From Rhytidiadelphus loreus (taxonomy: Eukaryota > Streptophyta > Bryopsida > Hypnales > Hylocomiaceae): DNA of 64,000 nt. This document shows positions 13,222 to 25,872 of the stretch, piece after piece. Within the stretch, counting starts at the first letter, position 1, and each line of letters opens with the position of its first letter. Position numbers and translations under genes: made by a program. The stretch spans positions 76,217,093-76,281,092 of the forward strand of contig OX344763.1 in assembly GCA_947034895.1 (NCBI GenBank). The letters run 5' to 3'. The notes under the pieces are model-generated. The model did no database searches. It worked only from the letters and a program-made list of their open reading frames with translations, and was not told the origin of the DNA.

Positions 13222-16200
13222 CATGTACCTACAAATAGGTAATACTATTGACATTGACGACATTGTTTTTATGCATTTTCATGGCATTTCTCAAGAAGTT
13301 GCATTTCAAGAAGAGTAATACTATCTTATTCACTGCAATAGTATAATGTCTCCATGAAACTCAGCCTTCCTCTTCTAGGATACACGCGTGCCATGACCAT
13401 ACAAATTGGTTGCTATGAAATCTTCAAAATAACCTGAATTCATCCTTTTGGTTGTCACTAACAACACATTTCTAAGAAATACCTTTCCTTCGACACAATG
13501 TCTCATTTTGCATTATCAAGCTTGACATTGATATGTACAGGGATATAGAATTTGACCTTTATATATATAGTGCATGTCGAAATCTTCTGTATAGCAATGA
13601 TTGCAATGATCCATTGCATTTGTATTTTTTCTTATACATTTTGCGCACTCATTTCTATGGGTAGCCAACAACAACGGATAACAAGCTTTCCAACGTTCAC
13701 AACATGAACTACCAATTTCTAGCTTCTGTATTGGAAAATGTAAATTCCGACTCAATAGACATATTTCTGTTTTCTTCGAAGGCAATGCACTCGAAACACA
13801 TCCAAAATGGCTATAATACTTTCTCAATATGAAATTGTGCTATGTCAACATTACAACCATTGCACATATTGTATAGTACTATCGGCAATGCATTTTCCTA
13901 ACGCAAGCACAGTGTAGTTTTATACCGAATTCGCCTTCTTCATGTACACAACTATAATCAACAAACAAAAGAAATTTGAAAGTGTGCTGATGCTCTCTTC
14001 TGAACTGAGCTCCAATGTAGTCACAAATGTTTTACTTTTTCTCTATTCAGGATTTCAGGAACTTTGAGAAACTTGAATATGTTGACATAGTAACCAATTC
14101 TAAATATAAGACCTGCATTGTAATTGCAATGAAGTTTAGTACAAGTTGCTAGGTTTTGTAGACTTTGTTACTGCAAATCATGGAGCACACTACATTTCCA
14201 GATGCACTGAAGAACTAGAAAGCTGTTATAGAAGCAATTCAAATGCCCGACAATCATGCATTTCTAAAGTTATTTGAAAGGTCCATTTCTAATATGTTCT
14301 ATTCACTGGAACTTGTGATTTTCATAAACTACCTCCTAAATTTGTACTTTGTAGTACATACTATACAAACAACAAGAAGCTAAGCGTTTCATTTTTTTCC
14401 AATCATACATTTGTTATATTTTTTTGAATGAAAGTACATGAGAATTCTATACCTCATCACCTCAATATACTATACTTACTTTTCCCCATAATAAACGAAC
14501 CTTACAAAGGTGTACTACTTGGCGCATTTCCTACAATTTTGCATACAAACTGGACTTGAAGACACTGTCATGGACATTACTAGATAGAAAAATGAATGTG
14601 TATCCAGCTCTACCAAATAGATGTTGTATTTCTAGTCTTCCAACTCTTTCTACTACACATGTTCCTATTTTTTGCTTCACCATCATTGCCGACATTTGCT
14701 ACAACGATTTTGCTGTGTATGATGTACATATGACATTCCTGTGTGACTTTGACATTTGCAACCTGAAAATGAATGACTCACATGTTTCGGCACTTAGAAA
14801 TTGAAGTAAGTGGAATTCCTTATGAATGTACTTTGACAAACGTTGTATTGTATGCAACCATATTAGAAACCTAAGACAAGGTAATGCATTCAATTTCAAA
14901 ATGACCTATTGTAATCATTGACTATCATTTTCATTGCTTGCTACTTTCATCATGATCATTCACAGTCCTTTGTTCATTGAGAGAAGTACTACACGAAATT
15001 AAAAAGAAATAGTAGTCTTCTACTAACACAAATTGATAGACTTCATGAGAACTCCTTATAGACATGAAGAAATATTGAAAACAAGCACCCTCTGTAGTAC
15101 TACCACAGAACATGATTGTTCACTTATGGCGGGATTGGCGGCTACTCCTTCCTTACACATGCCGCTTATTCACACAATGTGTAGTGGCAATGGCAATAGT
15201 AGATCGCGTTCACATTTTTTAGGGACGGCTAGTCACAGACTTACTGAAAATCCCAATATAGTATGTACCACCAAGGATGGATATGTCTTTAACGCACGAA
15301 CAACCAAACACTGAAATCACTGCATACGAAGAAGAGCGGAACTCACAAAAGAAGGCACTTCACGACGCAGTTCAGAGGAACTGTTGTTTGCAAGATTTCC
15401 AGAGGCAATTGCACTACGTTCTGCCTTTTTTGGAGAAGCCAACAACAACCCTCTTGTGGAAGGAGCGGCACGTAGAAGAAAAGCACGGCGGAAGACAAAG
15501 CTTGCAAGTGAAGGTGTTCTAACACTACGGCAAACAAATAGAACAAGAACACAAACTTTGCAGAACACACTGCTTGCCGACACTCTGAATAGTACACGAA
15601 GAAAGGTCAGTGACTTACGTGCTTTGCTTGTTTCTAGTCGTTGCAATTGTGCTTGTTGTGCCCTACCGTACTCACTAGACTGACCCATTCCCAATGTACC
15701 CAATGCTTTGTTACAAACGCGATATTTCTGAAACCTGGCTTTTGGACTGTAGACCCTATGGTCTGAAGTCTATATCAATCATAGAGTTTAGGGCTACAAA
15801 AGTTATTGAATGGAAACTATCGACTTCCTAATTGTAGTTGTTACGTAATTTCATATGTACACATTGAATGACTACTGCGGCGGCCATTGATGAGGAACAA
15901 TTTCAAATGATAGTGTGCAGGAACTATATAATGCATTGAGTTTGCCTTCTCCATGTACTTGTCGATGCTCCGAGGAAAAAGACACTGCAATCAGTGTGTC
16001 TTATATTTTTGTTCGCTTGGAACAGAAACGGTGCTAGGGTTTCCAGAAACTTCTGTTCACGACAAGTTTCTGTTTAGGGTCTGTTTTGTCTGGTCATCAT
16101 CGCTAATTAGTATGTGTGGTAGAATAGACTTTCATCTCTTGTTTCAAATATACAATGTGTGCTTGGCAAAAGTTCTTTACGTGTTTTGCACATATGCTTC

Positions 16201-16546
16201 TGCACACGATCGTTGGCGGTTTTATTACTCTATTGGCTGCATATTCTACCTAACAAATGTATAACTTCTGGGATTTTTGCGCTACACCTTTGCTTTTGTT
16301 GCCTTCACTTGCTTTTCTTGATGCAGCATGTCTGTGATGTACGGTTGTGGGAGCGCTGCAATGTGTGACGAACATAGTGTACTTGAAATTGCTTTCACAA
16401 ATGTGTGCTCTATGTACTTTAGGTTCACTGTGGGATTTGGAAACCTTGTATCCGTTAGATTGCTATGCATATCATTTGTTTTTTCTACAATGTTTACAGT
16501 TTTTCTTCTAATGACCTATAACTTCCTATCATGCTCCTACTTCTAG
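13222..16546. other. intergenic, no firmly supported gene
   Basis: Mostly AT-rich. A short Arg/Lys-rich open stretch on plus (about 15380-15610, containing ARRRKARRKTK) is followed by a possible donor (AAAG/GTCAGT). It could be an exon of the TNPA-like gene downstream, but I cannot link it. Nothing else is recognisable. Confidence 0.35.
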
Positions 16547-16547
16547 G

Positions 16548-19500
16548 TTCAGGAGCCTTTCTGCACGTGGCCAGATAGAAAAGTGAAGGACACCTTTGAA
16601 GAACATATGGCCAAGACAAAGGGTGGTTCTAAAAGGAAGATGGTTGACTCCCCTGATGTGGTCTTGGACAAAGATCAACAAGAACGTGCATGACGATCTC
16701 CAAGTACGCAACTTCTCATTGAAGACCGTCCATATACATCCAAAGAACGAGTATCTGCCATTGTAGAAGACGACAACCATGACTTGTACCAATGTCGTCA
16801 AGAGAGGGAAATGGAAGGTCGTCCCAAACCACCGCCAGCAAGTTATGCACTACAACAATACAATCAGACAGATCCGACAGATTGGGCAGAAGACTACTCC
16901 TGTGGGTATAGAGGTCCATCCAGTGGAGTGAGTAGAGTTGTTTCCAGAAGACCTTGGTCGCCAATCCCGTACAAAGGTGGTAGAGATTTCGATGGACGTT
17001 CAGTGGACTATGGCAGCCGTAGTAGGCAGTATGATGGTCGCATGGACTACGACAACTGGAGAGGTATTTTACTTATACCCAAATGTGTAGAAGGAACAAA
17101 ATGGACGATTGTTTAGTTTGTTTGTTGAATGGCCTTTCAAGTTTTCAATACCATGCATCCTCGTCTACGCCACTTCTGAGAATGCAATACTCATGAATTT
17201 TGTACAATTCAACATGTTGTACTATTGTATGTGTCGAAAGACCCTTTCCAGAAACTTCAAATTCAAGGTTTAAGTCAGCCTTCAATATGAGAGGGCGATG
17301 GATACTGTTGTCTTCATACAGTGTTTAATGGTGGATTTCATAATTGATGGCATGTCTTTTTTGGCAAAGTTCATTCATGCTTAGCGTGACAACTTTGTCG
17401 GTGACACAATTCATTCTTACGCAGGGTACTTGAGAAAGTGTTGTAACATGAAACGCAGATGTTAAATCTAATAGGACAGTTCTATGTTGAGTGAATGTGT
17501 TATACTTGTAGTAACATCAAATAGAAAATAGCAAAAATGCCAATGTACTACATTGTATGCAATACTTCAAATTGCAAGCATGCAGAAGTTCAATGGTTCA
17601 AAAAACAGTGGTTTCATTTCAATGAATGCATCATCAACGTTGTTAGTGTGTATTTTCTTTTTGCAGCCCTTTTTTACGATGGACGGGGGAGGGATTTTGA
17701 AATCCATTGTCGCTTTGAGGAAGCAACATACGAGCGCCCAAGTTCTTTTTCTGCAAACATGTACGCGCATGCTGTAGAATCCATTGCAAGCAGCCAATTT
17801 GTTAGGGGCAGTAGACGACCCACAAGCCCACCTCTATCGTCATCCGCAATAGTACAGAATGAGGTGAAATCCGATGCCCCTGGTAGGAGACCCCTATACT
17901 TGGACAAGTCTGGGACTCCTTGTGGAAGTATGGCAGCACTTTTTTGTGCAAATATCTGGTCATTTGTGAAAGACATGGATCCCACCGTGGGTTGGGATGG
18001 ACAGAGCAAGGATGCTAGGCAAATACTACGGGATCGTCTTAGTCACGACTACCACTTCTATGGAGAGTCTTCAAGATTAAATGAAAAATACTTAAAGAAA
18101 GAAGCGGGAAGTGGTCTCATACAGTACCGGTACACTTTGAACCAGTACATTGACAAAGGATTGGATAAACCTGGAGATCTGCGACAAGAATATTGGAAGA
18201 CGCTTCAAGACAAAAGAAGAAGTGAGGAGGGCAAAGCTAAGTCAGCGAAAATGGCCACAATTGCTAGAGAGCGGTCGGATAGACATACGACAAAGAGATT
18301 AGTGGAGCAGTCTGTGATTCTAAGGCTTGTAAGTTGTAGCCCTTGTACATTTGAGTACCATTTTGTATAGTGTGATTGACTGAAGTTGTCAGCAATGTTG
18401 TTGTTCTTTTGTAGCTGTTATAGAAGGACTCCTACAACATGACATGTACTGTATGAGGGATGTCCTTCAACTATGGTAGAATACTATTGTTCATTTAAGT
18501 ACTTTGCTTTCAATTTCATGTTCAAAACCATGTATTGCAATATTAGCAATATTAACAAAGGCTTTGCATGAAAAACTATCGGTAGGATAAGCAAGCCTTT
18601 GTGATAGCACATCCAACGTACTAACAACGATTTTGTGAAGTTACTGTAACATATGCTTCTGGAATTTTGCATGCTTGTTTTTCAAAACGCAAGCAGAGAA
18701 GTTGAAACGTAAACCCTATAGTACAGAAATTGAAGCAGAAGTGGAGAAAGAATGGGCAGCTATACAAGAAAATGCGGTAGAGAAGAGAAAGCTCAAAGCG
18801 GCCGCTAATGCAACCTCTATAGCTGTAGAGTCAATGAAGGCTTTGCAAAGCAGAGTGGACGCCGTGGAGGCCCTTCTCCGAAAATGGGAACCCCATTTCG
18901 AGCTCTGGAAGGACTTGGAAGTGAAAACTTTGGATTTTGAAGACAATGGAGACGATGACAATGGTCTTCCAGACAAAGTACCTGTTCCGTCAATACTACA
19001 AAAAGATAAGGAAGCAGAAACAAATGATGATGACAAATCGCCTCATTCTAGTGACGATGATGAATGCAGTGAAAAAACAGATTCCTCTGCTGAAGAAAAT
19101 AGCGAGTCACAGGACGCCAACGAGGACTCCGATGTAGACGACTCCGACGTAGAGAAGACAAGCTCTCATAAGAAGCATGTAGTGAACGTGAATGAGCCAA
19201 AAGAGGTTATGGTAGAAATACAAGGCAAGAGCAACAATGCTCAGCAGTTAAGCATTTCTATTGCTAAATCAAGAGCAGTGATGGGTGGGGTGTTGTTGAC
19301 AACCGCAATGGCAGAAAATTATGCAGCAACTATAGAAACTGAACAAAAGAAGGGAAAAGGACATCTAGGAAAAGAAGGGACAACCAACAACAAGCAGGTA
19401 GCACTTGTATATGTGGATTATAGAAAGATGTGTATGTGAAGTTACTTCTGATGTTGTCATTTTGTACATGGCAATATTCTGACGAATTAGTGGACGGTGG

Positions 19501-20638
19501 ACAAACTTCTCTGTTTCTTGTAGGGCATTTTGTTAGTTCCAATATTAAGACACAGCACAAAGAAAGGGATCGCCAGATCGTCTGATTTAAAGGTACATAC
19601 TGTTGATAGTATTCTAATTCGATGAATTTGATATCAATGGGAACAAGACAATGATAGTGTATCCAAATCTCATGTTCATACCCACTGGACTAATACGCGT
19701 TTGCAATGTAGGAGAACACAACAACTTCCCAAGCGGATACAATAAGTGAAACTCGTTGCAAGAAGCGACAAAAGTTGGATAGGAATTCGCCGACTGACCC
19801 TACTGTATCCAATGATGCAACAACAACTGCAAGTGATGTTTTGAAGAGAGATGGAAGTCCACAAAAGAGCAAGAACGTGACACGGAAGACAAATAGACTT
19901 TTCCAAGGAAAAGGCAACAAAGGTGGAAAGGTATGTTGTAGTTGGGAGTACTGGTACTAACGTAACATGTACAAATGTATGGCCGTGTTGTTTCTTTTAA
20001 GCATTTTTTGGAGAATGTACAACACATGCACATTTACAAGCAATAGTGGTAGGTGACTGGCTCGATGTTTTGGTTCTTTTTCATATTCGTAATAGACATG
20101 AAAATTATAGTAAGTAGAAAGTTTAAAAACAACAACCCTCGCTTTATTTACATTTAGAAGCAATGCCTCTATATTTCTGGACTTCTCAGACTAATGAAGT
20201 GTGAATTATTTCAATAAAGTAAAGAACATGCATTGTTGGTAATAAAACATTCATTCACTATTTGTTTGCCTTGCCACAGAGAAGAAAATGAATTGCTATT
20301 TGTGTGGGCAGCCTACAAGTAAGGAGTGTAAGTATCCATACAATCATGATTTGAAGTTGGCAGACGACGATGTTTGCACATGATTATAGTTGTTATTTTG
20401 GGGGGATCAACAACAAAGTTTGCTAGCACTACTTATTTTAGAGGATTTCATGTTGATTGTCTATGTATAAGTGAATGATAACTGGAAGAAGTCTCATAGT
20501 TTTGGTTGCTTGCAGGATAAGAAGAAGTTCTTTGGACAAGAAAAGTTGCATGACACAAAGAATTGTACAAAAATCATTGGGTCTCCTACATTTGTACACT
20601 ATAATGTAGACCGACCACGAATTAGAAGGCCTAGTTAG
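16548..20638 (+). pseudogene. TNPA-like / plant transposase (Transposase_24-type) gene, six readable exons
   Basis: Exons by eye: 16548-17063, 17667-18328, about 18699-19397, 19524-19592, 19712-19930 and 20516-20638, ending in TAG. Donors are GTAAGT, GTATGT or similar. Phases agree at the junctions I could check (the first junction rejoins G to CC in phase 1). The protein is Arg/Ser-rich at the N-terminus. A central segment around EYWKTLQDKRRSEEGKAKSA and HTTKRL resembles the Ptta/En-Spm Transposase_24 pattern. A helical segment and a long Asp/Glu/Ser-rich stretch follow, then a Lys-rich tail. Proteins of this class accompany TNP2 in En/Spm elements and bind subterminal DNA. A TGA at 16691-16693 interrupts exon 1, one step from CGA, so this copy may be inactive. 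The 5' exon was not found. Family call is moderate. Confidence 0.55.
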
Positions 20639-22138
20639 CATGTCAAGTCAGTGACTTTGTTTGCTCTTTCGAAGGCTTTTTACTTTAAGTGGCCTACTTC
20701 CATTTGTGGAAGTTCCTATTCATTGCCATGTCAAACGTCAGTTGTATTGCCTTAGTAGAGAGGTCGTTGAAGCACTGTAGTATAATGCAGCCATATTGCC
20801 TAGCACTGCATGGCAGTAGTAATGTGATAAAAGCAATGTCATAGTGTATGAGTTAGAATGCTTTCCCTGTTTTGGTCGTCTTTGTGGAAGAGTATGGATT
20901 TGACATAGTACATTTTGAACCACTAACTGTATTGTTCAATGACCTCCTTGTCAGTGTACATGGAGCGGCATTTTTTGGAGAAGTTGTACACAGATGGAAG
21001 GAAGTGTTCATGGTCTTTGCTATGGAAGTCTTGGTGGAACACGATTGTGCTTTACGTACTAGACGAATAGAATAAATGGTGAAGTCACTTCAAGCATGCA
21101 CTTTGCTCAAATATGCAGTGGTGCACAGTATTTGTAAGAAGGAAATGCTTGATGGAAATGACTAAGTGTCACTGTGCTCATGGCTTGTATTGCACATTTC
21201 TATGTTGTAGGACGACGTTGTTGTCAGATTGAGGTTTTGGTGGTATATTGGAACTCTTGCACTATGCTTTTGAATGTGGACATCCGTGAGTAGAGGTAGT
21301 ATGTAACACATTTTTTACTATTGTGGCTTTAAGCTATGCTATCATAAATGTTGTACATGGTCAAAATATCCGGAGTAACGGCCATCCTGTGCCAATATGT
21401 CCCCATAATGCATGTTTGAGCATTTCAAAAGTACAACGTCTGTGTTTTCTGTGCAAAGTGGAATTCCAAGACAAGATTCAATACTGCACATCCGCAGTAG
21501 TCATTAACAAGCGATGCTTTTTTTCGCTATAATTTCCCTAAAGATATATTGTTTAACATGTGTATTGACAGTGCATGACAAAATGCAGATGCAGCATAAT
21601 GTCATTTCAAAGTGTGGCAAGCTAATGTTGTCATTCCTCATTGAATAATTGAATGGCACATGTAAGGCCTTATTCATTAAATTGAGACAAAATGGTCATT
21701 TTGAGACTTTTGAAAATGGAAGGTGAAGTTCCTCAATTCTCCCAAGGAACTGAAGTCCAACTGAAAGGAATGGTAGAGATTCCATGTGGACTACGAAACC
21801 AAATAGAACTAGTGAAAATATTAGACCACCAAAATTTAGTGCTCACATGTTATGCACAATATAGTATGACAACATGCAAAATATATTAGAAGATGCAGTC
21901 CATTCACATTCAATAATCTTGATGATATATATGTGTTGAAATGCACAAGGAACATGCAACCATTGCTTACAATGGTAAATGAAGTGTGACTATGAAGTAC
22001 GTAGTATCGTTCCATTCACTTAAACTATGTGAAACTGACGAAGCCTACTATACACGGAGCACTCTATTTTTCAAAATTGATTGTATATGTACTATTTACC
22101 GATGCTATTAATAGTAAAGAGATTCATAGACGAGAGCT
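20639..22138. other. intergenic with one transposon terminus
   Basis: No supported gene. It contains a sequence matching the terminus of the DUF7869-type transposon (21663, listed separately). Confidence 0.4.
21663..21690 (+). mobile_element. solo terminus of the DUF7869-type transposon family
   Basis: TAAGGCCTTATTCATTAAAT followed by TGAGACAA matches base for base the inverted right end of the element at 38913-44950. Only the outermost part is present. I saw no second end nearby, so this may be a relic or the edge of a non-autonomous copy. Confidence 0.55.
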
Positions 22139-23260
22139 CTAAGGAATTGATTCTGGAACCGAGGATGCCGCATTGCCCTCCAGTGCTTCCATTGCTTTGA
22201 GTTTCTTGAGGCCTTTTAAGATGTCCTCGCATCGAGAATGACAGTGGGGCCCACTTCCGCCACGTTCTCCACCGACCAGGCCCACACTGTGAGAACGACA
22301 ACGAAAGCGCTTTGATCTTTGGGAAACTTCAGGAACCTCTAAAGTAGAGAAGGACCTGCACAAACTAGGAGGCGGTTCGGTCCCGTGCATGTGGGCAGAA
22401 CATGTGCTGCGAGCTCCACTCCCATGCAAAACAGCGGAGTTGAAAGAGCGCCGTTGGTCTCTAATTATCCTCTGGCGGAAGAGAGAGTCACTTGAAGGAA
22501 GTCGCCTACATCCCAAAGACACTAAATGCTGAGGTAGAATATCCTCATCCCGAGGTAATAGAGAGTCGGACCACCGAGCGATTCGCTCACTCTTTGACGC
22601 CCCTTGGGAGACAACATTGCGCTCACTATTTTTGAGGAGAATGGATGGAGGTGCAGCAGAAACTAGGACATCATCTTTGCATCGAGGACGCCCGATAGTC
22701 TCTCCGACGGGCAATTTTAGTTTCCTGTTCGTTGCAGTATCTGGTCGCGAAGACGGCGAAAATGGTCCTCCTCGATAAGGCGATGTCCTCTTCAACGGGG
22801 ACGGCGAATAGATGGGGGTCCTTCCATGCCCTCGACTCGGAGGATTGTCCACCACGCCGTCCTCTATGTCCCCTTTCGAAAAGTCTAAAGCCACGGATGC
22901 TGCGTCGGCCGCGGAGCACAGCATATATGGCTTGGATACTAGCGCAGGACCACAGCTCCCGCCGCCTCCCTTGGAGCCCCTTGAGAGCGATTGTTCCGAG
23001 CCGGACCGTAGACTCCTAGTAAGCCCTCCCCATAGGAGATGGAGGCTGATAGAAGGCATCTCTGACCTGCACGACCAATAAATCAAAGACATCTCCCATG
23101 CAGAATTCATCGACCGAGTACAAAAAAGCAAGTGCAAAGGCAGACAGAAGCAGAGAAGTAGACCTAGGAAAGATAGCAAGAACAAAGAAATTGATGAATG
23201 TATTTGCAAACGAATGTCGCATACAGAGATTGAAAAATATATAAATACATTCGAGTTCAT
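22139..23260 (-). CDS. hypothetical Ser/Arg/Pro-rich protein
   Basis: An open frame of up to 373 codons in GC-richer DNA. I do not recognise a family. From the first ATG the product would start with a hydrophobic stretch (about residues 25-50). A later Met (near residue 51 or 55) is equally possible and would remove it, so membrane location should not be assumed. The middle is low-complexity, rich in Ser, Arg, Gly and Pro (disordered by appearance). The C-terminus ends in a short amphipathic Lys/Leu helix (ILKGLKKLKAMEALEG). It lies 111 bases downstream of the FCP1-like gene on the same strand and could be a further exon of it or a separate gene. Confidence 0.4.
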   Translation of the reverse strand: MNSNVFIYFSISVCDIRLQIHSSISLFLLSFLGLLLCFCLPLHLLFCTRSMNSAWEMSLIYWSCRSEMPSISLHLLWGGLTRSLRSGSEQSLSRGSKGGGGSCGPALVSKPYMLCSAADAASVALDFSKGDIEDGVVDNPPSRGHGRTPIYSPSPLKRTSPYRGGPFSPSSRPDTATNRKLKLPVGETIGRPRCKDDVLVSAAPPSILLKNSERNVVSQGASKSERIARWSDSLLPRDEDILPQHLVSLGCRRLPSSDSLFRQRIIRDQRRSFNSAVLHGSGARSTCSAHMHGTEPPPSLCRSFSTLEVPEVSQRSKRFRCRSHSVGLVGGERGGSGPHCHSRCEDILKGLKKLKAMEALEGNAASSVPESIP

Positions 23261-23370
23261 GAGCTACACTAGGTCCTACGACGGCCTCGTCCTATGACTA
23301 GATTTTCCGCAGGAAGGTCGTAGCGCATTCCTAACTTCAAGGCGGACTCTTTCATGGCATCAACAATCTG

Positions 23371-24126
23371 CTAGTGATTGTAGTCACTAGCGCCAAGCGG
23401 CATCCTGCCAATCCGGTTGGCCTCGACATACTCTCTGAGTCTCCCCGGTTGACAATCCATGACGAGACGGCGGAGCCACAGCAGAAGGTCTCCCAATAGG
23501 AAGTTATCCCTCCGTTTCTCGTGATTCCAAGTCTTGAGAATGATATTGTTTCCTCTCTCGTTACAGACCCCCTTCTCCGGGGTATCGTCTATAAGGAGTG
23601 TATTCTCTGCCGAGAACGACGTCACCCCACTCGAATTGAGGAACAACGTCTCGGACAGAACTTTCATACACACAGCCTTCATACCAATTTCATAATAATG
23701 TCCCGATGAGACCTCAATCATTTTGCAATCATTTTGACTGAGGACATCATAGGGTGGTCTGCATCCACGGAACAAATGTGCAGTAATGGGCTCCACGTTA
23801 CTCTTAAACATGGAACTCCACACTAAAACTCTATCCGCGACATCGGAAACCTGTCGGAGGAACTCGCCTACATTCTGCCAAGCGAAAACTGCTTTAGGTC
23901 CAATAAGTGTGGGATTTCTATGGCAAAGAGCATTGTCATCGACTTGGTAGGGCTGAAAGCGATTATTCATCCCATAGGATCTGTTGGTGACACAATAAAG
24001 CACCCCATTCAAGTCAAAGACAATGTTCAACCACTTCCTCCGCGACTCGGGCACTAGAGGCAAGACATTGCGAGGCAGAACCTCTCTTCCGCCCTTCGGT
24101 GCGACCTGATCAAGACAAGGCAACAT
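23371..24126 (-). CDS. FCP1/NIF-like HAD-fold protein (DLNG type)
   Basis: A 251-codon open frame with the FCP1-homology layout of the HAD superfamily. Motif I reads FDLNGVLYC (about residues 37-45), motif II is VWSSM (about 102-106), and the C-terminal acidic motif is LLIDDTPEKG with a following Asn. FCP1/SCP enzymes dephosphorylate Ser/Thr, for example on the RNA polymerase II tail, using the DxDx(T/V) first motif. Here the second Asp, the general acid, is Asn, as in the plant DLNG subgroup I recall. Phosphatase activity is therefore doubtful. The start may be preceded by another exon: there is a CAACAG/GTAACT donor-like site just upstream. It belongs to a minus-strand run with its two neighbours. 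Fold assignment is good, substrate unknown. Confidence 0.75.
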   Translation of the reverse strand: MLPCLDQVAPKGGREVLPRNVLPLVPESRRKWLNIVFDLNGVLYCVTNRSYGMNNRFQPYQVDDNALCHRNPTLIGPKAVFAWQNVGEFLRQVSDVADRVLVWSSMFKSNVEPITAHLFRGCRPPYDVLSQNDCKMIEVSSGHYYEIGMKAVCMKVLSETLFLNSSGVTSFSAENTLLIDDTPEKGVCNERGNNIILKTWNHEKRRDNFLLGDLLLWLRRLVMDCQPGRLREYVEANRIGRMPLGASDYNH

Positions 24127-24597
24127 AGAAATGGAGTTACCTGTTGGAATGTAGAATTAGGTGAACCAGAATACAGGACGGAGCACTCAAATGCACTAAT
24201 CGAGTGCTTGCTCCCATTAGACAGTGCTTTCATGGGCAGGGGACCGTGCATGCTTTTATGTTTTTTCAGCTGATCAAGGAAACATGGAAAGAGAAGACAA
24301 TTAGACTCGTAGTCTATTTCAAATTTCAAACGTGTACATTTTATTTACATGTAAAATATTTTACAGAGAAAATTCATCGTTTTCATCTACGGCCGCCAAA
24401 ATTGTACACTCATGTACGTGCTACACTGTCTAGACGAATCGCAAAAACAAATGGGATCGCCGTCCGCACCGCGCAATCAAAGAGAGGCCACACCATCCTA
24501 CCAGGCAGGATCAATAGCAACAAGATTACTGACCTAGAACAAAACTATGTTGCTACCACCAGAACATGACATTTAATCATGACTCGAAGTGTGAGAG

Positions 24598-25872
24598 TCA
24601 ATCAAAACTGTATGGGTCCGAGGATTGTACCTGATAAGATTCCCCCCCTTGCGGATCATTTGGCACTTGCACATGGCCAGATGCAGCTTCTACTTGGGGG
24701 CCTCCCACATCGCCAACGCCCTCGTCACTCTCCCCATAGTCCAACCGCTCTTCCGAGGAAGTCGAATGTAGATCATTGCTTGTCTTCTCGGGCTCCGAAC
24801 AGTCTAACTGTGCAGACTTGGTTTCAACAACCTCGTTGGCCACATGCTGAAGCATCTCTGACTCCCTATCGTCGTGTCGACGATAGCCCTCCTCATGTCG
24901 TACGCCGTCAAGCGGAAGTGAGGTATGCTGGGTTTCAGGTACCACAACCTCGAATGTCTCAACATCACGCAAAGACATGGTCGTTCCAACTGAGGCGGGA
25001 AGGACCGTGCCTTGTTTGCCATGGTCTGGAGAGTTTTGCATGTTCCCCTTATCTTTGAGTCAACGATCAGAAGGCCCGGACCCGAAGTGCTCATCCTTGT
25101 GCAAAGATGAATGTCCTCCGGAAGACACTGGCGTTCCTACTTGTGACCCCGACACAACTGATGGAGGGAGGACAATGGAGCCACCAGACTGGGATTGAAG
25201 AGCAGCAATCAGTTGATTCAGTTGACTTTGAAGGGATGAGATCTCAGCCTTAGACTCCTTCTGGACCTCCTGGATTTTTGCATTCACCGCTTGCTGCACC
25301 TCTTTAATTTTGGCGTTCGCCTCTTGAGTGTTGGCATAGGCCTCTTAGAGCCTTCTATCCTTCTCCTCTCTCTCTAGCTGTCTCGCTATCCGGCGTTTCC
25401 TGGCCTCCTCTTGATGTGTCCACCAATCCCCCTCAACCTTGACCTTGCCATCGGGTAAGATTTTTGGTTTCAAGTCAGGTTTCATAGGCATGCCTTCTAC
25501 ATCGTCTTCATCCGATGAATGCGTGCGGTTGACATCATCATCGTCATTGAGATCAATAATCTCGCCAACAACAAGGGCGTGGGATGGTCTAATTGGCGGC
25601 AAAGGATCGCGAATTTGAGGGACCTCCATTGGCTCAATTACAATTTCCTCTTCTGGAGCGTGCCGCCGCTGGTCTTGTTGAGCTCCCTGCTGCTCAACCT
25701 GTTGGGCACCATGCATTTGATTCTGAGATTGTGGGACAAAATTCATGTCCACCACATGAGCCACGGGCACCTCTACTACTGGCGTTACATCATGTGTCGG
25801 AGTAGATCCCCCTTGTGATGCAGCAGGATTACTTGGCAAAGTCATCCACATGAACACTGTGGAAGTACACAT
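24598..25872 (-). pseudogene. acidic, coiled-coil protein with two in-frame stops
   Basis: Three abutting open stretches lie in one frame, giving about 425 codons broken by a TAA at 25345-25347 and a TGA at 25060-25062. They read as Gln- and Ser-rich, then an Asp-rich patch (IIDLNDDDDV), a charged helix (RKRRIARQLEREEKDRR) and a heptad-like coiled coil (about 25340-25210, ISSLQSQLNQLIAALQSQ). A Glu/Ser/Asp-rich tail follows. The stops fit CAA-to-TAA and CGA-to-TGA changes, because the coiled-coil pattern runs through the first one. I do not recognise the family. It is divergent from the plant-mobile-domain-like gene 500 bases away. A splice acceptor (TTCCACAG) near 25860 suggests an upstream exon. 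Confidence 0.45.
24867..24885. repeat. 19-bp palindrome copy (TATCGTCGTGTCGACGATA)
   Basis: One mismatch from the perfect 9+1+9 palindrome that is repeated at 30-34 kb and 40.8-41.4 kb. This copy lies inside the coding frame of the acidic coiled-coil gene, unlike most others. Confidence 0.6.
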
